NCBI GenBank assembly: GCA_019188255.1 | Contig: JAETXT010000013.1 | Coordinates: 1,612,001 to 1,676,000, forward strand | Direction of reading: 5' to 3' | DNA: 64,000 nt | Source: Verticillium longisporum | Lineage: Eukaryota; Ascomycota; Sordariomycetes; Glomerellales; Plectosphaerellaceae | Shown: positions 57,077 to 64,000 of the stretch, piece by piece | Numbering within the stretch: the stretch's first letter is position 1 | How the letters are laid out: every line of letters begins with the position of its first letter | Notes under the pieces: model-generated | Told to the model about the DNA's origin: nothing | Seen by the model: only the letters and a program-made list of their open reading frames with translations | Database searches by the model: none | Program-made: the position numbers and the translations under genes

Positions 57077-57451
57077 ATGTCTTTGATGTCTGCACAGGTT
57101 TCGACAGCGTCGGCCTCGTCTTATGGCGATGGTCAGGGTATCAGTCCCTCTGCGTCGGCCGCATCATACGATGTTGGTCAGGGTATCAGTCCCAATGCGT
57201 CGGCTGCGTCCGATTCCCTGGATTCCTCGGATTCCTTGGATTACGACACGGTCACAGGTGAAAGTCCTGCCATGGTCCCCCTCGCTCAGCAAGCCGTACG
57301 GCGCGTCGTTCGAGTTTCCTCCCGTTCCGTCTCCTCTCGCCTTTCTTCTTCCCGTTCCGCCTCTTCCGCCTCTGCCCGGTCCTGGACCACGTCCTCGCCC
57401 GTCCCAGCGAAGCCTGTCTTCCCTGCGGTCGGGTGGTTCGTCAAGGGGTGA
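57077..57451 (+). CDS. Small Ser/Ala-rich protein, unknown
   Basis: A 124-aa frame from ATG 57077 to TGA 57451. The N-terminal part contains a tandem repeat (SSYGDGQGISPSASAAS then YDVGQGISPNASAAS), followed by an acidic Ser/Asp stretch and then an Arg/Ser-rich stretch (RVSSRSVSSRLSSSRSASSA). A consensus donor (AAGGG|GTGAGT) at the end could mean that the frame continues into a later exon, possibly the 58261 gene after a long CT-rich intron. I could not confirm this. No family is recognised. Confidence 0.4.
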   Translation: MSLMSAQVSTASASSYGDGQGISPSASAASYDVGQGISPNASAASDSLDSSDSLDYDTVTGESPAMVPLAQQAVRRVVRVSSRSVSSRLSSSRSASSASARSWTTSSPVPAKPVFPAVGWFVKG

Positions 57452-57949
57452 GTGGTATTCTTTTCGCTTCTTCCTCTTCTTCTTCTTCTCCCTTTTTTCA
57501 TATTTTTTTCTCTGTGTTTTGAAGCCCTTGCGTGATTTGGTCGCCACTGCTGCGCGACACCAAATCGCCCACTTGTGCCCTGGTGTTTCCCTCTGGTCGC
57601 GACGCGACGCGACATGTCTGGATGGCCACAACAAACAAACACATCGACAATCGGCTCTCTCCTCGGCTCGTGCTACGCCAGGCCTTCCTGCCTACCTTGG
57701 CTTTCGCCTTTCCCACGGTCAGTCAACAGCGACGTTGCCCACCCTCATCGTCAGCTACCCCCTGTCAACATGTCGTTGGCACCAAGACATGGAGGGTCCA
57801 CTTTGCGTACAGCTCCACACCACCTTCACCACCTTGCCTCACTCACCTTACCCACCATCTTGTCATACCCACCATCATCTGGCACTCTCACCTTACCCAC
57901 CACACATTCACTGTTTCATCCCATCCTCGCACCACTATCCCAATTCCCT

Positions 57950-58045
57950 CCACTCACATCTTCATCTTCATTCATCTTCGTCATTCATCCTTCATCTTCA
58001 TCATTCATCCTTCATCTTCATCATCCATCCTCACCATACAACATC
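57950..58045. repeat. Degenerate TTCATC microsatellite
   Basis: About 95 bp of imperfect CTTCATCTTCATCATTCATC repeats inside an 800-bp pyrimidine-rich tract (57460-58255). The tract is open in several frames but low in complexity. It is more likely leader or intron than coding. Confidence 0.7.
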
Positions 58046-58260
58046 ATGATCATCCCCTCCACCACCCATCACGTCTTCCCTCAATGTTCGCCCTATCCTT
58101 GTCACATATCCCTCGATGCCTTCCGGCGCATTCCTTTCTCTTTTTCATGTCTCTTGTCTCACCACACTTCACATCCTCCCACTTCCACATGCTGACTCCT
58201 TCCAGCATCTGGTGTCCCCTCCCTCCCAAGGTCGAACTGACCCTCAGTTCTTCCGGATAC

Positions 58261-59865
58261 ATGGATCGCCGCGCGGAGCACCGCCGGCCCATTGTTCCAG
58301 CCGTTCCTTCGAAAGGGTTTCCACCTGGATGGACCCCTCACGCTCATTTGCCTGCCGGGATTCCTCACATTGAGCGCCAGCCGGTGCCCAGTGTGCAATC
58401 CTGGCTCCTGGATCGGGTTCATGGCGACGCCCCTGGCTACCCTGGCAACCCGAACCGCGCCTTTCCTTTCCCTCCCGGCTCCGTGACGGATTCGACCCGG
58501 TCTTCTGGAGTCTCGGACCTTTCTGCTTCGCAGTTGGGCACCCCTGACAACAGGAATCCATGGTTCGATCTCATTCACTCGGCGACCCAGTCCAAGGCTA
58601 CCTTTGAGAAGGACGTGGACTCTCTCGTCGTGGACTGCTGGACCGACCTCGCCCGCAAGGTGCGCTTGACGCGTGCGCTACGCCAACTCGAGGACGTCCA
58701 CCGGTCGACCGCTCTTTACCAGGTATTCACCAAGCACATTCCCAGGGTTAAGGCAACCAGGCACATGGGTATGGGTCGACAGGCTTGGCCTTCGCTCATC
58801 AACCATGTGCGCCAATATCGCGCTGCCGACATCGCGGACCAGGTCCTCTCTCAGCCCCAGGCCGAGTTGTGGGATTACCGGCCGCCTTCCACTCGTTTAC
58901 CCAAGTGCATCGATGATGCCTTTGCTTCCTGGGACGCCCGCGAGGATCCCGATATCGCCATGCCCTTCGAAGAGGTCATGAAGGCCAAGGAACACCTTGA
59001 CAACGCCTTTGACGGTTGGTCCGCCATTGGCGATGTCTCGGTTTCCCTGGGCTTCGAGGCCAAATTCGCTGGCATGGACTTCGATTTCCCTTCGGACGAC
59101 TCGGAGCAGGAGCAGGAGCAGGAGCAGGAGCCTGACCTGGAGACGGACGACTCCACCGACACTCATTCGATTCCCGACGTCATGTCGCTGCCTACTTTTG
59201 CCGAGCGCATTGCGCACTGGAAAAAGTATGGCAGCGATGTTGACCGTCGGGTGGACGCCTGGCAGAGGGCTAAGGGTGCTGCGCTCTTGCGCATGCCTGC
59301 CCTGGCTCCTCTGCCTACCGACACTCCTTCACCCGAGAAGGCCCCCGTGACCGACTCTTCCATTCCTTATACGGACGACATGTGGTGGGCGACTCCATTC
59401 GACCGTACCGTGATCGAGCCTCTGGAGGAGCGCCCGCTCAACGACCCCCTTCTGGAGAAGGTCCGACTCTGGCAACTGTCCAAGGGCGATGCCCTGTTCC
59501 GTGCCCCAGTATTGGCGCCTCTTCCCGTTGACACTCCTTTGCCTCCCGCGACCGACGCAGGGTCCTCCGTCAAGGTTGATTCTGCGCCCCAGGGCGAAGA
59601 TGAGGCTTCCGAGGAGGATTCCTTCGCTTCGGCGCAGTCCACTCTTTTGACCGAAGGTCCTGCTCCTGTTTCGACCTCCTGCTCCCCCGACACTCCTTTG
59701 GCTCCAGGTTCCTTCCCTGAGGATGGCTCCGACATTGCTGTGGCTCCTGTGCGCTCTGCTCAATGGTCCCTCCCTTCGTGGAGCACCGTCGGCAAGGTCT
59801 GCCTGGGTGCTGCGGCTCTGGCTCTCGGTGTCGCCTCTGGATGGTTCCTTTCTGGTTCTTGCTAG
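58261..59865 (+). CDS. Unrecognised acidic protein with internal duplication and C-terminal membrane anchor
   Basis: 534 aa from ATG 58261, which follows a possible acceptor (CTGACCCTCAG). The frame is open further left, but that part is low-complexity CT-rich sequence. Residues ~105-260 are helical and well-ordered in look (WFDLIHSATQSKATFEKDVD, VRLTRALRQLEDVHRSTALY). A short E/Q repeat (EQEQEQEQEP) follows near residue 280. Two related blocks come next: VDAWQRAKGAALLRMPALAP (about 340) and VRLWQLSKGDALFRAPVLAP (about 400), each followed by LPxDTP. The last ~25 residues (VGKVCLGAAALALGVASGWF) form one hydrophobic helix with only a few residues after it, so a tail-anchored topology is likely. 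Strong C/G third-position bias argues that it is expressed. No family is recognised. Confidence 0.62.
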   Translation: MDRRAEHRRPIVPAVPSKGFPPGWTPHAHLPAGIPHIERQPVPSVQSWLLDRVHGDAPGYPGNPNRAFPFPPGSVTDSTRSSGVSDLSASQLGTPDNRNPWFDLIHSATQSKATFEKDVDSLVVDCWTDLARKVRLTRALRQLEDVHRSTALYQVFTKHIPRVKATRHMGMGRQAWPSLINHVRQYRAADIADQVLSQPQAELWDYRPPSTRLPKCIDDAFASWDAREDPDIAMPFEEVMKAKEHLDNAFDGWSAIGDVSVSLGFEAKFAGMDFDFPSDDSEQEQEQEQEPDLETDDSTDTHSIPDVMSLPTFAERIAHWKKYGSDVDRRVDAWQRAKGAALLRMPALAPLPTDTPSPEKAPVTDSSIPYTDDMWWATPFDRTVIEPLEERPLNDPLLEKVRLWQLSKGDALFRAPVLAPLPVDTPLPPATDAGSSVKVDSAPQGEDEASEEDSFASAQSTLLTEGPAPVSTSCSPDTPLAPGSFPEDGSDIAVAPVRSAQWSLPSWSTVGKVCLGAAALALGVASGWFLSGSC

Positions 59866-59878
59866 GTCCCTGGTTTTC

Positions 59879-60116
59879 GACTTCCGCACGGATTGGCACT
59901 GACCTGGCTGGTGGCGCTGATGACGGAACGCGCCAGCGGACCGGAAGCGCTGCACAGGTCTTCCTCTCTGGTCGGCTTTCGGACGGATTGGCCCTAACCT
60001 GGCTCGTGGCGCTGATGACGGAACGCGCCAGCGGACCGGAAGCGCTGCACAGGTCTTCCTTTCTGGTCGGCTTTCGGACGGATTGGTCCAGGCCTGGCTA
60101 TGGCACCGATGATGGT
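59879..60116. repeat. 95-bp tandem repeat (two full units and a partial)
   Basis: The landmark GATTGG recurs at 59891, 59986 and 60081, exactly 95 bp apart, with nearly identical intervening sequence (CTGATGACGGAACGCGCCAG, then GGAAGCGCTGCACAGGTCTT). The third unit degenerates after about 35 bp. The array begins 14 bp after the stop codon of the preceding gene and so lies in its 3' UTR. Confidence 0.9.
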
Positions 60117-60120
60117 ACGT

Positions 60121-60520
60121 GGAAGTGAGGCAAAGCGAGGTACCAGAAGCGGTCTTTGGCCGTGGAAAACATGCCCCTACTTTGTGGGAAGGGTGCCTCA
60201 CCTCATGGAAGCGTACGGAGGCGCTGGCGCTGATGACGGTTCGTCGAAGCGAGGCAAAGCGAGGTACCAGAAGCGGTCTCTGACCGTGGAAAACATGCCC
60301 CTACTTTGTGGGAAGGGTACCTCACCTCGTGGAAGCGTACCTTAGGCGCCGCCCAGGTCTATCTTTCTGCTGGAGACATGGATTGGACCATGTTGGTTCC
60401 AACATTGTTGACGGTCCGCGGAAGCGAGGCAAAGCGAGGCACCAGAAGCGGTCTTTGGCCGTGGAAAACATGCCCCTACTTTGTGGGAAGGGTGTCTCAC
60501 CTCGCGGAAGCGTACTCGAG
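60121..60520. repeat. Three interspersed ~95-bp units with inverted arms
   Basis: Units starting with GAGGCAAAGCGAGG at 60127, 60251 and 60426 share the block CAGAAGCGGTCT, the block GTGGAAAACATGCCCCTACT and the block TTTGTGGGAAGGGT, ending in CTCACCTC-TGGAAGCG. In the better units, arms CGAGGTACC and GGTACCTC face each other about 60 bp apart and could form a stem. Spacers contain the GCTGATGACGG landmark of the preceding 95-bp array, so both arrays share ancestry. Confidence 0.85.
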
Positions 60521-60552
60521 ATGTTTCCAACTCCAGGATCGCGGACTGGCTC

Positions 60553-60615
60553 GGATTGGATTGGTTGGAATGGATTGGACTGGAATGGATTGGACCGGAT
60601 CGGACTGGATTGGAT
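60553..60615. repeat. GGATTG/GGAATGG simple repeat
   Basis: About 63 bp of imperfect GGATTGGATTGG, GGAATGGATTGG and GGACCGGATCGG units on the plus strand, with strong G+T/C+A strand asymmetry. It is not coding. Confidence 0.8.
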
Positions 60616-60789
60616 GCTCAGGGCCATACTGGCTTGCGGCACCTCCTCCGGGGTTCCAGGATTTCCCTCGGTTCAGCCAGGTCTTCCAGGAGTTCCGTTG
60701 GAGTTCTGATCTCGTTCTATAGTTCGGTCGATCTCTTAGGTTCCTTCCTTTCCCGTCGGTTCACTCGAGGTCGTTCCTGACTAGGAAAG

Positions 60790-63700
60790 CTTGGAAACCC
60801 TAATGAAAAAAGAGTAAGTCGGCATGGACGTCGCCTGCTTTTGGACGATGATGCTAACTTGCCGACACACCTTGATGCTCTAGTGCGGCCCCTCCGTCGA
60901 CAATCCGATATACAGACCGTATACGATTCGAGGTGGGACGATTCGAGGTGAGACCTTTCCGAGGAGACAGAAGTACCTGGCTAACTCCGAGCAGGGGCAA
61001 GTGTTGCTCGGTCGGTTCGGTTTGGGTCTGAGATTGAGGGCGAGGCTTGGAGCGTTTGGACTTACGGGGTGGTGAAGCATATATGGTTGATCTTGTGAGA
61101 GGCGCTTCATGCGCGAGTGGTGTTGTATCTGAGATATTTCTGGGCGGCGACCTGTCCGGGCGGACTCGAATTCCGTGCTTGAACACGATGAGTAGAGGGA
61201 CCCCATATATAGCTGTTTTGTGCTTTTCTTTCCTGCACATCTTACTTGTCTGAATGCATCATTATCATTCTTACACCACAATGGTATTTTGCTGTGATCA
61301 TGATTGTCGAGGCGGGTGATATACAGCAAGGCAATCTCTTTTCGGAGAGCCATGCTACCATCAAGCCACATCAGTAGGAGCTTGCCCATGACTGAATAAT
61401 CTCGCTGGAAGTACATTGCTTCTACGACCCTGTGCCTCGATGACGTGGTTCTCTTCGGAGCCGCCAAAGGCTCATCCATCGGCTCCGCGGTAGGCACCTG
61501 TCGTCCGGCGGCCGTCCCCGGTCTCTTACAAGCAACAGGGCGTATTGAATTCGCATACTTGCGACGTTACCAAACGATGATCTGGCCTGTACCTAGGAAG
61601 AAGCCTGGACCATCATGGCCACACTATCAGCGCCTCCTTTGCGCACAGAAGAGGCATTGGAAAGGGCCATTTTGAGCACGACATCCCACCTCAGCGTGCC
61701 ACATGCTGGCGAAATCAGGGGAGTTTTCAGTGCAATAGGTACAGAGCGAGCTCTGTCTTAGCAAACAGGCCTTTCGTCCCATGACATGACAAGGCCTCAT
61801 CGGCCATAATATGCCATCTTTTGGGGGGACTGGGCTGTTCCCCCATGGCAGTGGGATGGAAACAGAAATGTCACGGTGAAATGTTCACCTCGTTTCTTAG
61901 ACAAGGAGTCCATCAACAAGAAAGTGCAGTCATATCACTCGGAAGAGATGATCAAGTCAACCGAGGATAGAGGCCCTCAAGTAGGAAACTGCGGACCAAA
62001 GCAATTCCCTAGCCTCATGCAAAGGCCCAGACCACGATAATACATCGCCAGCATGACGTGGGCACCTCAACAGGAGGCCTCATGCCGAGGCCGGAACCCA
62101 CGCCCGATAGTGGCCCCGAAACGCCGTGTCGAGACTACGGCACGGAATCGGAACGAGAGAGAACAAAATCAGCTCGCTCAGGGGGGGAGCAGAATACCGA
62201 GCCAGCCAAGTAACATGAGCCAAGCAGCCAATGTTTTGGCATCCCTGGCCTATCAAGATCACGTCAAAGGAGAAAAAGCACGTCAGGTCGTACCCTGCAA
62301 GGGTCGATTCACCGGAGTATAGCTTCAAGATTGGGACAAGGGGAGCGAGCTCGGAGGTATGGGCCTCGCGCCGAAGGGGGCTCGGCGCTCCGAGCGAAGA
62401 CGCCCATCCATACTGGTGCCCAAAGGAGGCGGACCCACCAAAAAGTCAAAGCCCCATGGGCTACGACGGCGACGACGACGTCGTGACAAGTTCCAAGGGG
62501 AGATGAGACGTGGCGGGACCTCCCGAGGTGGAACCTCGACTTGGGCCATGGGAGCCCTCGCGTAGGGCGGTGCGGTGTAAGTCAAAGAGCTCAGTAGCGG
62601 GCGCTCCACGGGCGTTGCGTCCGAAGGGGAGTAGGCGAGGGAGGCACGGACATGCAGCCGAGCCGATGGAGGGGGGCTCGACAGGGGAGGGAGAGAACGG
62701 GAGTCGGGGCCGGCATCGGGGCGGCTTCTCTCGGTTCGGGGGCTTTAGTCTATGGCCCGGCACGGAGAACCGTCAAGGGGGTGTCGTCGTCGTTGAGGCC
62801 GAAGACGATGTGCGAGTTGCTTATTACCGGGGCATCCCCATGAGAGGGTTCCGATGGAAGGGAACAACGACGCGGGTGCCTGGCGAGCGAGAAGCAGGCT
62901 TTCGAGGCCGTCGACGTTGACGGGGTCTGTTGAGGTATTTTCCCACCAATGCGTGAATCCGGAGAGGGACGGGGTAGCCCCCCACGGATGGGATGGGGGG
63001 TTTGCTGGGGCGGTGGGAATCGAGGCTATTTTGACTGCAAGGCCAGAGTCAGCAAGGGGCACGCCGGGCACAGTGAGCAGCAGGTGAGCGGTGGTGTTGA
63101 GTGTTTTGGCTGTCCCATTGAGTGGCTGGGCCAGATGAAATTGGCTTGGCCGGGAATAAGGCGAGCTCGAAGGAGGTGGGCAGTGTATTTCCGACTCACC
63201 GACGGAATGGTGAGAGACAGCTGGGGATGGAAGCTATGCATGGCGTCTGGTGAGTGGCGGCCCAGGTGAGCGAGGTCGAGGTCGAAGCTGGGGCCAAGCT
63301 CCGGGTCTAATTATAATTGGACTGTGTTTCTTGTTGGGTTTGGGTCAAGGGCACGGCGAGTGAAACGGCCGCAAGTTCGTCTGGTAACAGTGGGCGACGA
63401 TATGGCAGACATGTGAAGGGTCTCAACAGCTCGTGAAAGCGACAGAACGAGCATGGAAAAACTCGGGCGACGACTTTATTGAGGCTCGTGACGAACACAA
63501 CGAAGGTTGTCGGTGGCCTACCAAGGCTGTGATGCGATAATGAATGGTTGGAATGATGTTTTCGTGATTGGTTGAGGAGACCAGACAGAAGACAGGGACC
63601 AGCCCTGGACGGCTTGGATGATTCAGAGGCCCTGCACGTTGGAGACCCCACCGGGCAGGCACGACCACTGCTCAACCCAGCACAGGGAAGGCAGCAACAC

Positions 63701-64000
63701 GACATGGGACATGAGACGACGCACCTCTTCGCGCCTTCCTTGCACGTGTGTGTGCTTCATTCACAAGCAAGAAGCAGGAACAAGATGTGCTGCCATGCAA
63801 CCATCTTGTTGTCCGTTTGGCTCGTGGAAGAAAATCCCTCGGAAGCATCTGATGTTGTTCCTGATGAAAATCGCTCGGAACTTCTCAGACGGGCGCAGGC
63901 CTACACACTCGCCCTCGCAGTCAGATGCAGCATTCCGTATCTGGACTTGGGTTCTGGGTCCCCCTACGTCATGGTCTTGTTTCAAGGTGCCGCACCCAAG
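60790..64000. other. Right end, no supported gene
   Basis: I examined both strands. The longest open frames (about 205 codons minus at 61497-60880, about 136 codons plus at 62510-62920) lack domains, have ordinary or low-complexity composition and are not credible genes. 62.3-63.3 kb is G-rich on the plus strand. No repeats, RNA genes or transposon motifs were recognised. Confidence 0.4.

Noticed and set aside
57532..58260. N-terminal extension of the 534-aa protein
   Set aside because: The frame is open but consists of low-complexity CT-rich and TTCATC-repeat sequence. It is better explained as leader or intron.
60880..61497. 205-codon minus-strand frame
   Set aside because: No domain, no conserved pattern and ordinary intergenic composition. 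Probably chance.
62325..63705. Possible genes in the G-rich right end
   Set aside because: Frames are Arg/Pro/Gly-rich because of skewed composition, with no motif, start context or intron support.
1..64000. tRNA genes
   Set aside because: Several B-box-like GTTCGAATC matches (for example near 13890 and 30545) lack a matching A box and acceptor stem at the right distance.

Overview
The window is nuclear DNA of a filamentous ascomycete (Pezizomycotina, most likely Sordariomycetes). The support is: genes with many 45-80 bp GT-AG introns and CTRAC-like branch sites; a Zn2Cys6 transcription factor; a fungal type III polyketide synthase; Bfr2 and Pan2 orthologues; a fungal DUF3723 gene pair; and a Tad-like LINE. 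No function below was checked by database search. Exon boundaries were read by eye from splice signals, reading phase and family similarity.

The window has three compartments. (1) Positions 1 to about 33.5 kb are accessory and gene-poor. They hold a divergent pair made of a pseudokinase (minus) and a DUF3723 gene (plus), then a second DUF3723 paralogue, with a 19-bp minisatellite between the two DUF3723 copies. Further right are relics of two fungal accessory families (a DUF7924-like protein and an F-box/nucleotidyltransferase-like protein), two unrecognised minus-strand frames, a methyltransferase with an unusual C-terminal extension, and a nearly full-length APE-type LINE. The LINE sits head-to-tail on the (GT)n tail of a truncated copy. 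(2) About 33.5-56.3 kb is a compact core segment. In order: GNAT acetyltransferase, AIF-like FAD oxidoreductase, secreted CE1-type esterase (minus), Zn2Cys6 regulator (minus), Bfr2, a small membrane protein (minus), type III PKS, class II fructose-bisphosphate aldolase, and Pan2. (3) About 56.8-64 kb is accessory again. It has a small Ser-rich gene and an unrecognised acidic protein with a C-terminal membrane anchor, followed by several tandem-repeat arrays and then about 3 kb with nothing recognisable.

The core genes serve unrelated household roles (ribosome assembly, mRNA deadenylation, glycolysis, redox), with one secondary-metabolism gene among them. They do not form a biosynthetic cluster. 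Two housekeeping genes are broken as written: the aldolase has a one-base frameshift in a C-run, and PAN2 has an in-frame TAG. The LINE ORF2 also has homopolymer-type frameshifts, so sequence error must be excluded before any of these are called pseudogenes. The most interesting accessory content is the pseudokinase/DUF3723 module. DUF3723 genes are known as recurrent cargo of Starship giant transposons, but no Starship tyrosine-recombinase captain (DUF3435) was recognised here.
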